In this document: positions 51,001-58,596 of the stretch, piece by piece | Layout of the letters: each line of letters begins with the position of its first letter | Position numbering within the stretch: position 1 is the stretch's first letter | Origin: Phycisphaerae bacterium | GTDB lineage: Bacteria; Planctomycetota; Phycisphaerae; Phycisphaerales; SM1A02 | Direction: 5' to 3' | DNA length: 64,000 bases | Assembly: GCA_016795065.1 (NCBI GenBank) | Contig: JAEUIU010000003.1 | Location: forward strand, 1-64,000 | Program-made: the position numbers and the translations under genes | Notes under the pieces: model-generated | Seen by the model: only the letters and a program-made list of their open reading frames with translations | Told to the model about the DNA's origin: nothing | Databases searched by the model: none

Positions 51001-51318
51001 GACGAATCCGCCGAGTTCATCGCCGACACGCTTCCGCGCTGGTCCGGCGACGCTCCGACCCATCACTGGTACTACGCGACGCTGGCCCTCTTCCAGCATC
51101 AGGGCGAGCACTGGGAGCGCTGGAATGCCGCCCTGCGCGGCGCGCTCCTGGAACATCAGCGCGAGGACGGACCGGATGCCGGAAGTTGGGATCCACAGGA
51201 TCGCTGGTCGCGAGCCGGAGGGCGTGTCTATCAGACCGCTGTCTGCGCCCTGAGCCTTGAGGTCTACTACCGATATCGCGTTCCAAGCGCGAATCGCCCG
51301 TCTTCACCCGGCCAATGA
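48025..51318 (+). CDS. TonB-like energy transducer with PD40 propeller and squalene-cyclase-like toroid
   Basis: 1097 residues. Signal peptide (about 11-31). PD40/WD40-like propeller (about 55-360; YEPRVSADGTTLVFVRRRPG, LGPELSRDGKRLYFYSDREG, EYGPALVPDGSRLYFASNRP). Helix 1 is about 371-397, followed by a basic cytoplasmic loop. Helix 2 (about 414-436) contains S420-L-L-L-H424, matching the SxxxH that couples TonB and TolA to ExbB/ExbD. Then comes a Pro/Ala-rich linker (about 440-735), like the TonB periplasmic spacer, and an alpha/alpha-toroid (about 768-1090) of prenyltransferase/squalene-cyclase repeats (VRALEWLKRSQEADGRWSSR, ARGLAWLRARQQPNGDLRSN). The cyclase DxDD acid is not evident (only DADA), so the toroid may bind rather than catalyse. 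It is co-translated with exbD and convergent with galK. Confidence 0.85.
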   Translation: MNRPMPLGTVRRTLVALAVPLLTLAGSSLGMSPHPEERLTDDRTIDVVASEAVRREILWTPAVPVDGTVNTAVDEYEPRVSADGTTLVFVRRRPGGNADLFAARWTPAGWSDPKPIDSINSDQDELGPELSRDGKRLYFYSDREGGLGGYDLWMSERASEGDVWPAATNLGPTVNSTANEYGPALVPDGSRLYFASNRPRPGEPDVGSDAWTATIREQRSRHDYDLYATINGEGGWKAAEVVAALATAADEGSPAVSPAGDFLYFASDRSGGLGGYDLYRVRLAPEGEPLHPSAVGVLIESLGDAINSTGNELDPGLASEGFRIYFSSDRSGLQASGPVGYELFTSTSREVRRFTAPEQADRAAGLSAWFAFWETIWPWLLLFALLAALAYLLAKLFAHHEAWRQRIGRMGLLARCLLVSLLLHLLVAALLTAWKVGGIVVDRLSGGGHRVLLASGSPDSASAELTHQVLADITTPDRAVLDVPLTRSEPAPSVVEEREAVQTRPDPMLVRDATIAERRDDIAPIEPGPPQPIEPTSIVVEATTPVAPPPSAAAHDDAPVPSAAARPIAVASLDSALTEVFDRPATESPLPLEPTTAGLPPAPTAAAAPASEAPPPRRDENLELASPVAAVAARVPHAATPVPAAAPSVESPLPSAAHSASSRDALQPMHASATPMAPLSAPAEPTRPAPTPLDVPSATTTTSATQSLLDQPSPPEFATMTLPVLASGVGAVASQLPVAPAPLEDFAQRDPSLRSELLEGMGGSDETERAVVRALEWLKRSQEADGRWSSRGHGGTVDADAAMTGLALLTFLGAGHTHVEDGPYRDAVARGLAWLRARQQPNGDLRSNLPGVGADAAVPADTMYGQTIATVALCEAYAMSRDATLAAPTRLAIAFVLERAERARRGPTEAADTAVLGWLVMTVESARRAGFSPPAEVFDSARSWLDSVSVSRLGGRYAYEPNQTASPAMTAEAMFVQQLIGDADRKPSKRRMDESAEFIADTLPRWSGDAPTHHWYYATLALFQHQGEHWERWNAALRGALLEHQREDGPDAGSWDPQDRWSRAGGRVYQTAVCALSLEVYYRYRVPSANRPSSPGQ

Positions 51319-51322
51319 GGAC

Positions 51323-52480
51323 TCATTCGAGCCTCGCTCCCATATCGGCGCCGGTCGCAAACGAGTTTGGCGTCCTACCGAACCTTGCGACGAACTTCCG
51401 ATTCACATGCTCGATGACCTGCTCGGCCAGGTCTGCGCGCACCAACGCGATCGCGCAGCCGCCGAACCCGCCGCCGGTGAGCCTTGCGCCGAAGGTCCCC
51501 TCCGCGGCGCATGCCGCCTCGACGATCACGTCGATCTCCGGCACGGACACGTCGAAGTCGTCCCGCAACGAGGCGTGGGATGCGTTCATGAGCGAGCCGA
51601 AGCGGGCCGTATCGCCCTTCGCGAGCGCCTCGGCGGCGCACGCGGTCCGAGCGATCTCCGAGACGACGTGGCGCGCCCGTCGCCATGAGATCGCCTCAAG
51701 ACCGACGGGCGCCGACGCGGGAAGCGACTCGGGCGAGAGGTCGCGCAGTGCCTTCATCCCGAGGCTCTTGGCCGCACCCTCGACCGCAGCGCGGCGCGAC
51801 GCGTAACCTCCATCGGAGAGGCGGTGACGCACGCCACTGTCAAAAACGACGACCTGAGCCCCCGCGGGCATCGGCAGGTGCCGCAGTTCAAGGGATCGGC
51901 AATCAATGAGAAGGGCATGACCTGCGCGAGCGTTGGCGGAAACGGTCATGTCCATGATGCCGCAGGGCGTCTGCGGAAAGCGATGTTCGGCGCGTTGGCA
52001 GAGGCGGGCGATTTCGATGCCCGACAGCGTGCGCTGGGCGAGGGCCAGCGCGGCCGTCGTCATCGCCACCTCGAGGGCAGCACTCGAACTCACGCCGCCA
52101 CCGGGCGGCACGTCGCTCACGATGGCGCAATCGATCTCGCCGAGATCGACACCCAGATGGCGCAACTCCGCAAGCGGTCCGAGTGCGTAGTTGATCCACG
52201 CCTCCGGCGCGGCATCCGACCCGCTGCGGATCGGACGGATCTCCCCGGCGAGGGTGCCCTGCCAGACTCCATCGAATTGGGCACTCGCACAGCGCGATCG
52301 ACCGGTCGCCGGCCCCAAGGCGATCGCCGTGCGGCGCTCGATTGCCATCGGCAAAACCAGGCCATCCGCGTAGTCAACGTGCTCCCCAATCAGGTTGACG
52401 CGGCCCGGTGCCGAGGCAACAACCGTCGGCGCATGCCCCGACATCTGATAGAACGCCGCTCGCACCCGGTCGGAAAGCAC
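51323..52480 (-). CDS. galK: galactokinase
   Basis: 385 residues, the normal length. The galactokinase signature SAPGRVNLIGEHVDYADGL is at 23-41. The GHMP ATP-binding motif is SDVPPGGGVSSSAALEVAM. The C-terminal motif RLTGGGFGGCAIALV completes the GHMP fold. CGIMDMTVSANARAGHALLI contains the catalytic Asp region. It phosphorylates galactose at C1 (Leloir pathway). No other gal gene is nearby. It ends 4 nt from the convergent TonB-like gene and follows ccoS on the same strand. Confidence 0.95.
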   Translation of the reverse strand: MLSDRVRAAFYQMSGHAPTVVASAPGRVNLIGEHVDYADGLVLPMAIERRTAIALGPATGRSRCASAQFDGVWQGTLAGEIRPIRSGSDAAPEAWINYALGPLAELRHLGVDLGEIDCAIVSDVPPGGGVSSSAALEVAMTTAALALAQRTLSGIEIARLCQRAEHRFPQTPCGIMDMTVSANARAGHALLIDCRSLELRHLPMPAGAQVVVFDSGVRHRLSDGGYASRRAAVEGAAKSLGMKALRDLSPESLPASAPVGLEAISWRRARHVVSEIARTACAAEALAKGDTARFGSLMNASHASLRDDFDVSVPEIDVIVEAACAAEGTFGARLTGGGFGGCAIALVRADLAEQVIEHVNRKFVARFGRTPNSFATGADMGARLE

Positions 52481-52531
52481 GCTGGGATGCTACCAGCCCC
52501 GGCTTTCTTGATCATGAATGATCATGGCTGC

Positions 52532-52756
52532 TCATGCGACGGGCTTTTGTCCAGTTCGGGGGTCGCGACTTGGGCGACACCTCGGAGAACTTGCACGATC
52601 CCCCGAACTGGACAAAGGCTCGTCATCCATGAGCATCCGCTTGGGCGGCGTATCGAGATCCTCGAACTGGTCGCGTCGCACGGCCCAGATGAAACCGCAC
52701 ACCGCCGCGACGGCGATGATCAGGGCGATTGGAAGTGCAATGAAAATCCCTTCCAT
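52532..52756 (-). CDS. ccoS: cbb3 oxidase maturation protein CcoS
   Basis: 74 residues with a good ribosome-binding site (AGGAGCG). One membrane helix (about 4-26; FIALPIALIIAVAAVCGFIW) is followed by RRDQFEDLDTPPKRMLMDDE, the CcoS signature. It is needed for heme b and copper incorporation into CcoN. The last 27 residues (from about 48) are not family-like and are encoded by an inverted repeat, so a natural stop has probably been lost. It is the last gene of the cco operon, 11 nt after ccoI. Confidence 0.88.
   Translation of the reverse strand: MEGIFIALPIALIIAVAAVCGFIWAVRRDQFEDLDTPPKRMLMDDEPLSSSGDRASSPRCRPSRDPRTGQKPVA
52546..52616. repeat. 17-bp inverted repeat inside the ccoS tail
   Basis: TTTGTCCAGTTCGGGGG (52546-52562) is repeated perfectly in inverted orientation (52600-52616) around a 37-nt centre. 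It lies just after the conserved part of ccoS and 66 nt before galK. No T-run follows on either strand, so it is not a normal intrinsic terminator. It could be a REP- or MITE-like insertion, or an mRNA-stabilising hairpin at the end of the cco message. Confidence 0.7.
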
Positions 52757-52767
52757 GGTGATCGCTC

Positions 52768-55353
52768 CTAGCGATTGGTTTGCCGCGCGACGACCGTCGC
52801 CGCGATGGCCGGTTGGCCGGTGAACGCATCGCCATCGGTGGTCTGGGCAACACCGGGCTCGTCATTCAGTTCGAACTTGGGCATCGCAAGGGCCAACGCC
52901 ACGACGGTCAGACCCGAGATCGGCATGAGGATCGCAGCGACCAGCGGGTTGACCAGGCCCATGAAGGCGAGAATGCCGCCGAGTACGTTGTAGGCCACGC
53001 TCACGGCGAGATTCACGCGAATGGTGTGCATCGTTCGTCGCGCGCCTTCGAGCAACCGAACGAGCGGCAGCAGGCCGCCCGCCGCAAGGCAGGCGTCCGC
53101 GACATGCAATGCCGACTGGGCGCCGTTGCGCACCGCGATGCCGACATCCGCGGCAGCCATCGCTGCGAGATCATTCACGCCGTCACCGACCATCACGACG
53201 GGGCCCCGAAGCCGGCTGTTTCGAACGAAGGCGAGCTTCATCTCGGGCGTGCATCCGCCCTCGATCTCCTTTGCCGAGAGACCGACGGCCTGACCCACAG
53301 CCGTCGCCACGGCAGGATGGTCGCCTGACGCCATCGCCAAAGCCCAACCGCCCGCCCGCAAGCGGCGAATCGTCGATGCCGCTTCGGGACGGATCGGGTC
53401 ACCGACGCTCACGACGGCTCGAAGCTCGCCTTGGGCGGCAATGAGAACGGGACTTTCGGCGCGAAGCGCGGCCCGGGCCGCGGATTCGCGGACCCATCCG
53501 ACGATCGGAATGCCCTGCTCGACCAGGAAGCGCTCGCTTCCGATGAGCATGCGGCAGTCACCCATCGGCGTGGTCACGATGCCTTCGATGCCTCGCCCGC
53601 CATGTTCGATGATCTCCGTGACCGGCGGCATGGGTTGGGTGCCGGGGCCGTTGGGGCCAAACGCATCGGCAATGGCTTTCGCGATAGGGTGGGCGCTGGA
53701 TCGTTCGATCGCAGCCGCCATCCGCAAGATCGCCTCGTCGCCATCAGCGCCGGTGACCGCAACTCGGCCTTCGGTCAGCGTGCCGGTCTTGTCGAGGACG
53801 ATGGTTCCCGCACGGCTGAGCCGCTCAAGGATGTCGCCACCCTTGACAAGCACACCCTTACGGGCGGCCTTCCCGATCGAGGCAACGACGGCCAGCGGCG
53901 TCGCAAGGCCCAGGGCGCAGGGGCATGTGACGACCAAGAGTGCCACCATGCGGGCGACCGCCTCTTCCGCGCCAAGCGACCACCACCACCAGAGCGTGAA
54001 GCCTGCGGTGGCGAGCACCGTGAGCAGGAACCAGCCGGCCATGCGGTCGGCGAGTTCGACGATCGGCGGGCGGCGCGTCGCAGCCTCGGCGACCATCGCC
54101 AAGAGTCGGCCCGCACGCGTTTCGGCGCCGGCGACCTCCACCATCATCTCGATCGGCCGGTCAAGCGGACGCGTTCCCGCGTACACCGGGTCGCCGTCGA
54201 GAAGGAGGTTCGGGCGCGATTCGCCGGTCAGAATCGAACAATCAAAGCGGGCGGAACTCCGTCGAAGCCATCCGTCGCAAGGCACCGTCTCGCCAGCCGG
54301 AACCTCGACCATATCGCCCTTGAGGAGGGCATCGATCGGGACCTCGGCCACCGAGCCATCGGCTTCGCGCCGGCGGGCGATCGCCGGAACGAGGGAGGTG
54401 ATGAGTTCCACCTCCTGGCGTGCCTTCCGCTGCTGTCGGTACTGGACGAAACGTCCGACCAGGAGGAGGAAGACCAGCATCGTCGCCGACTCGCAGTAGA
54501 TCGAACCGCGGCCGATGATCGTGTTGATGATGCCGGCCAGGACCGCCCCGAAGAGGCCGGTCGCCACCGGAAGGTCCATGTGCGGCGTGCGGGTCCGGAT
54601 GGCCGCAATCGCGTTGCGGAAAAAGATGCGACCGGGGAAGACCAGGGAGAGGAGTGCGAGGCCGACGGCGATCCACTGGAAGAAGAACCGGAAGGTCGGC
54701 GCCATCGACGAGAAAAGGCTGCCGTAGAGGGCGAAGGCGATCGCCATCCCGTTGCTGGCGATGGCGGCGGAGACGCCGATGCGAACGAGCCAGACGCGAT
54801 CGATCTGCCGGTCGCGCTCGCGCGAGTTGGCATCGGCAAGCGGAAGGAGTTGGTAGCCGAGGGTGTCGAAGCGCTGGGCGATCGCGCTGAGGGCGATGCG
54901 ACTTGGATCCCAGTCGATGATCGCCGAACAACGGGTCATGTTGATCCGGACCGAGACCAGCCCGGCGACGATGCGCGGCATCGCCTCCAGCAGCCAGACG
55001 CAGGCGCCGCAGTGAATCCCGTCGATGCGGAGCTCAACCGACCGGCGGCCGTCATCGGCGAGCCGGACGTGCTTGGTGAGAAACTCGGGCCGGTCGAGAT
55101 GCTCGAAGCGGCGATGGGTCACCGTCGCCGGTCGCGATTCCCGTTCCGCAGCCTCCTTCGCCGCAAGCTCGTAATACCGCTCCAACCCGCAGGCATGAAG
55201 CGACTCGTAGACAGCTCGGCAGCCGTGGCAGCAGAACTGATGCTCGGCCTCGGGCTCGACGAGGCCGGCCGGGACCGCAAGCCCGCAGTGATCACAGAGG
55301 CAGGCAGTGGACGTGTCCCGCACGCCGGTCCTGTCGTCGCGAACATCGGTCAT
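52768..55353 (-). CDS. ccoI: CcoI/FixI copper P1B-type ATPase
   Basis: 861 residues from the ATG at 55353, overlapping the upstream stop by 4 nt. A Cys-rich N-terminus (CLCDHCGLAVPAG, FCCHGCRAVYE) precedes a heavy-metal-associated domain whose motif is HCGACVWLLEAM. The P-type core has TGES, the membrane CPC in TCPCALGLATP, phosphorylation Asp in DKTGTLTEG, and GDGVNDLAAMAAADVGIAV. It exports copper for the CuB centre of cbb3 oxidase, as known for CcoI. It lies between the SafE-like gene and ccoS. Confidence 0.94.
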   Translation of the reverse strand: MTDVRDDRTGVRDTSTACLCDHCGLAVPAGLVEPEAEHQFCCHGCRAVYESLHACGLERYYELAAKEAAERESRPATVTHRRFEHLDRPEFLTKHVRLADDGRRSVELRIDGIHCGACVWLLEAMPRIVAGLVSVRINMTRCSAIIDWDPSRIALSAIAQRFDTLGYQLLPLADANSRERDRQIDRVWLVRIGVSAAIASNGMAIAFALYGSLFSSMAPTFRFFFQWIAVGLALLSLVFPGRIFFRNAIAAIRTRTPHMDLPVATGLFGAVLAGIINTIIGRGSIYCESATMLVFLLLVGRFVQYRQQRKARQEVELITSLVPAIARRREADGSVAEVPIDALLKGDMVEVPAGETVPCDGWLRRSSARFDCSILTGESRPNLLLDGDPVYAGTRPLDRPIEMMVEVAGAETRAGRLLAMVAEAATRRPPIVELADRMAGWFLLTVLATAGFTLWWWWSLGAEEAVARMVALLVVTCPCALGLATPLAVVASIGKAARKGVLVKGGDILERLSRAGTIVLDKTGTLTEGRVAVTGADGDEAILRMAAAIERSSAHPIAKAIADAFGPNGPGTQPMPPVTEIIEHGGRGIEGIVTTPMGDCRMLIGSERFLVEQGIPIVGWVRESAARAALRAESPVLIAAQGELRAVVSVGDPIRPEAASTIRRLRAGGWALAMASGDHPAVATAVGQAVGLSAKEIEGGCTPEMKLAFVRNSRLRGPVVMVGDGVNDLAAMAAADVGIAVRNGAQSALHVADACLAAGGLLPLVRLLEGARRTMHTIRVNLAVSVAYNVLGGILAFMGLVNPLVAAILMPISGLTVVALALAMPKFELNDEPGVAQTTDGDAFTGQPAIAATVVARQTNR

Positions 55354-56315
55354 GGTTCGGGCTCCCCTCGGCAGCATGCCGGAAGCTCGTCGTCAACGGC
55401 CTCGATTGCCTTCTCCATTCGCTCGCCGGGTGACGACGAAGGTGAGGCGGATGCGGTGCCCGTTCCTAACGTTTCGTTCATGTCGTTTCCGACCGGATGG
55501 ACACTCGACGCGACGATGGCGGCCTTGCCGCCTCGCACGACTGCGAGGTGAAGTCCGACGGCGATCATCAAAAGCGCGGCGACCGCCGGAAGGACCCGAC
55601 CGAGGCGTGTCGCCCCGAAGCGCACGGCCAGGCGAACGCCGACTGCCACGGCAACAAGGGCCGGCACGGTGCCAATCCAGAATGCTGCCATGACGGCGGC
55701 TCCGCCCAACGCGCTACCGGCGCCGGCCGCGATGGCGACGAACGCGTAGAGCCAACCGCAGGGAAGCAGCGGGGTCACGCCACCCAAGGCGATGGCCCGT
55801 ACCACAGGCGGCCAGCCCATGGCCCGTCGTTGCGTCGCGGCAAAGAGTCGCGAGATCGGGCCCGGCATCGGAAGGTGCGGGATGCGCACGCCAGCGATGC
55901 GAAGGAGCATGACGGCGCCGATCAGGGCGATCGTGGCGCCCGCGATGAGGCTTGCCACGCGCTGGACGCCGACCATCGATCCACCGAGGTCCAGAGCTGC
56001 CCCAACGGTCCCGGCGAGCAGTCCGAGCGCCGCGTAGCCGACAAGCCGGGCAACGTGATACGACGCCTGCATCGAAAAGAGCGACGGGCCGACCCGACGG
56101 CTCTGCCCGATCGACGTCGTTAGCTCCACTGGCTTCGACGTTGACGCCGAGCCAGCGTTCGAACTGCCTTTCGAACCGCCCAGCATGCCGAGCGGCGTTG
56201 CACACGCCGAGAGCCCTCCGCACATGCCGGCACAGTGGATACTCCCAAGGAGCGACGCCACCGAGACGGCCATGCACGACGCCAACAGTGTTGGTCCGAG
56301 GGCTTCGGCGCTCAT
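55350..56315 (-). CDS. TauE/SafE-like (DsbD-type) membrane protein of the cbb3 operon
   Basis: 321 residues. Six to eight helices; SIHCAGMCGGLSACATPLGM is the conserved Cys-containing motif of the SafE/DsbD-2 family. The second half has GGVTPLLPCGWLYAFVAIAA, mirroring it. Proteins of this type occur in cbb3 operons of many phyla and are thought to serve copper or thiol handling in assembly. The C-terminus ends ELPACCRGEPEP, an extra vicinal Cys pair that is odd. It overlaps fixH upstream and ccoI downstream by 4 nt each. Confidence 0.85.
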   Translation of the reverse strand: MSAEALGPTLLASCMAVSVASLLGSIHCAGMCGGLSACATPLGMLGGSKGSSNAGSASTSKPVELTTSIGQSRRVGPSLFSMQASYHVARLVGYAALGLLAGTVGAALDLGGSMVGVQRVASLIAGATIALIGAVMLLRIAGVRIPHLPMPGPISRLFAATQRRAMGWPPVVRAIALGGVTPLLPCGWLYAFVAIAAGAGSALGGAAVMAAFWIGTVPALVAVAVGVRLAVRFGATRLGRVLPAVAALLMIAVGLHLAVVRGGKAAIVASSVHPVGNDMNETLGTGTASASPSSSPGERMEKAIEAVDDELPACCRGEPEP

Positions 56316-56974
56316 TGCGTCGCCTCCGGCTCGGCCTTGCGGCTTGTGAAAGCGAGCGACCGCCGGAATGTGTCCGTGTAGGTCACGTCACCCTTCCGAA
56401 TGGTCAAGCGGAATTCCCATTGGCCTGCAACACGGGCCTGCAGCCGTCGCTCGAAGCGACCGGTCTCGGTTCGGGTCATGGGGCCGATCTCGCGGATGTC
56501 GGCGGAGACAATGGGGATCGCCTCAAGGTCCGCGGACTCGGCATCGATCAGCCCCGCATACTTGTCCCGAATCTCGATCTGAAGCTTCGGGTTGCCGTCA
56601 GCTCCGGCGACGATCGCGGGCGCGACGTTCCAACGAAGCTTGTCGTTGACGGCCACTTGGGCCCGGTGCGAATCCCACGCCGCCGCCTTCGCGTAATAGT
56701 CCGGCTCGGCCCCGATCGGATGGCCTGCCACCGCCAAGGCGACAGTGGTCAATCCGACGGTCACCGAAAGCGCGAGAAGGCCAATCGGCACGAACATCCA
56801 GCGGTTGCGCACCAGGCTGGCCACCAGTCCCAGGTGCTCCGGCCTCGGGGTTGCACGCATGCCGCCGGACGCAACTCGAACCTGTGATGCCGCGTTGGGG
56901 ACGGGCTCATGCGACGGCTGTTGCATGCTCTCCGTCCGATGATTCGCGTGATTCGCGGCGTCCTTGACGCTCAT
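56312..56974 (-). CDS. ccoH: FixH/CcoH family protein
   Basis: 220 residues. A polar N-terminus of about 55 residues is followed by a single helix (about 58-83) and the family motif HPIGAEPDYYAKAAAWD. A beta-rich extracytoplasmic domain follows (WEFRLTIRKGDVTYTDTFRR). FixH/CcoH binds the assembling cbb3 complex and CcoI. It overlaps ccoG and the SafE-like gene by 4 nt each. Confidence 0.85.
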   Translation of the reverse strand: MSVKDAANHANHRTESMQQPSHEPVPNAASQVRVASGGMRATPRPEHLGLVASLVRNRWMFVPIGLLALSVTVGLTTVALAVAGHPIGAEPDYYAKAAAWDSHRAQVAVNDKLRWNVAPAIVAGADGNPKLQIEIRDKYAGLIDAESADLEAIPIVSADIREIGPMTRTETGRFERRLQARVAGQWEFRLTIRKGDVTYTDTFRRSLAFTSRKAEPEATQ

Positions 56975-58578
56975 GATTCACCTTCCTTCTCGGCGTCCTT
57001 CTGACCGTTTAGCGAACCGAAGGGCCCGACAAGCGACAGCTCTTTCACTTCGTTGAAATTCTCGCCGTCGCTGACGCGGACACCGACGGTCCGATGCCCG
57101 CGACTGAATTCGCTGGGCTTGGAGATGATGTGAAGCGTCGCCTCATTGCTGGCGATGCCGTCGACAGAAACGGTGACGGGTTCTCGCAACACCACGCCTT
57201 CGGTCGGCTCGATCGTGTACGCCTTCGAGACCTCGGTGCGATTGTCGACGCGGACTCGAATGACATTGACAATGGAACCGTCGCTCTCCACCGTGTACGG
57301 CGTTCCCTGCACGCGAAGCTGGACCACCATTGCATCAGCCCGGGTGAAAAGGAGCGTCACAAGAGCGGTGAGGATCGCGGTGAGGAGGAGCGGATAGGCG
57401 ATCATGCCAATCCGGACCTTCTTGGTCGCAACGCCTTCCAGTTGGTTTTGGCTCGAGTATCGGATGAGCCCGCGAGGACGTCCGACCTTGTCCATGACCG
57501 CGTCGCAGGCGTCGATGCACTGGGCGCAGTGCAGGCATTCAAGCTGAAGCCCGTCGCGGATATCGATGCCGGTCGGACAGGTCTGGACGCAGAGGGTGCA
57601 GTCGATGCAATCGCCGACCCGATTCGGATCGATGGCAGCGGGCTCAGCCTTGGTCGCGCAGCCGCAGCCCTCGCCGCAGCCGGCCAGAGGAGGTGGAGCG
57701 GGCTCGTCCGTCGCCTTCTTGCGGGCCTTCTTGCCGCGCGGCTCGCCTCGCTTGGCGTCGTAGCCGACGATGAGTGAACCGCGATCGAGCAGGACGGACT
57801 GGAAGCGGCCGTAGGGACAGACCAGCGTGCACATCTGCTCACGGAAGAAGCAGAAGTCGAACATCATGAGTCCGACCGTCACGATGAAGACGCCGAAGGC
57901 CGTCGGGTGCTCGGTGGGTGCCCGGAACGTCCACTCGACCAAACGATCGGTGCCGACGAAGTAGGCGAGGAATGTGTTGGCCAGGTGGGCGCTTGCCACC
58001 AGGAAGACCACATACATGGCCGCCCGCCGCCACGCCGGAACCGTAGCCTTGGGGTTGTTGTATCCGGCGCCGAGGAAGAGGCGCTCGACCGGCCGGTAGA
58101 GGAACTCCATGTAGACGGTCTGCGGGCAAGCCCATCCGCACCAGACCCGCCCGAAGAGAGCCGTCAGCAGGAAGACCCCAACAAAGATGCTCAGGAGGAG
58201 CAACGCAAGCAGGAGCGTGTCCGTCGGCCGGAAGGTCGTTCCGAAGAAGACGAACTTGCGCGTCATCACATCAAGCAAGATCGCGGGCTTGCCGTTGATG
58301 CGAATCCACGGGATCGCCGCGAAGAGGATGATGAGGATCCAAGCCACTGCCCGGCGCCGTCGGAGGAATCGCCCATCCGATGGCTTCGGGGTCATCCAGC
58401 GCCGCGATCCGTCCGGGTTCAATGTCGATAGGACCCGTCCCTCGGGCCGCAGGAGCGGACTTTGGGTATCCGTGCCGCCTGAGCCTTGGGCCGGAGCGGT
58501 TCGACTGGCTGAACTGGATTGGAGTGCGGGCTGGTTGAGTTGCGGCAGGTGGACCGGTGTCGGTGTCGCCTGTGACAC
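56971..58578 (-). CDS. ccoG: CcoG (RdxA/FixG) iron-sulfur protein
   Basis: 535 residues. A long Pro/Gln-rich N-terminus (1-65) precedes four to five helices, with GRVWCGWACPQTVYMEF and CFFREQMCTLVCPYGRFQSV as conserved motifs. Two ferredoxin-type [4Fe-4S] sites follow: CIDCTLCVQTCPTG and CLHCAQCIDACD. The C-terminus is an Ig-like FixG domain. CcoG is reported to reduce Cu2+ for cbb3 assembly. An inserted segment (about 265-290) contains CGEGCGC, extra cysteines not usual in the family. It overlaps fixH by 4 nt. Confidence 0.92.
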   Translation of the reverse strand: MSQATPTPVHLPQLNQPALQSSSASRTAPAQGSGGTDTQSPLLRPEGRVLSTLNPDGSRRWMTPKPSDGRFLRRRRAVAWILIILFAAIPWIRINGKPAILLDVMTRKFVFFGTTFRPTDTLLLALLLLSIFVGVFLLTALFGRVWCGWACPQTVYMEFLYRPVERLFLGAGYNNPKATVPAWRRAAMYVVFLVASAHLANTFLAYFVGTDRLVEWTFRAPTEHPTAFGVFIVTVGLMMFDFCFFREQMCTLVCPYGRFQSVLLDRGSLIVGYDAKRGEPRGKKARKKATDEPAPPPLAGCGEGCGCATKAEPAAIDPNRVGDCIDCTLCVQTCPTGIDIRDGLQLECLHCAQCIDACDAVMDKVGRPRGLIRYSSQNQLEGVATKKVRIGMIAYPLLLTAILTALVTLLFTRADAMVVQLRVQGTPYTVESDGSIVNVIRVRVDNRTEVSKAYTIEPTEGVVLREPVTVSVDGIASNEATLHIISKPSEFSRGHRTVGVRVSDGENFNEVKELSLVGPFGSLNGQKDAEKEGES

Positions 58579-58596
58579 GGTCTTTGCCTTTCAATC

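Noticed and set aside
53431..55551. 706-codon plus-strand frame opposite ccoI
   Set aside because: Shadow frame produced by high GC third positions; the minus strand has full P-type ATPase motifs.
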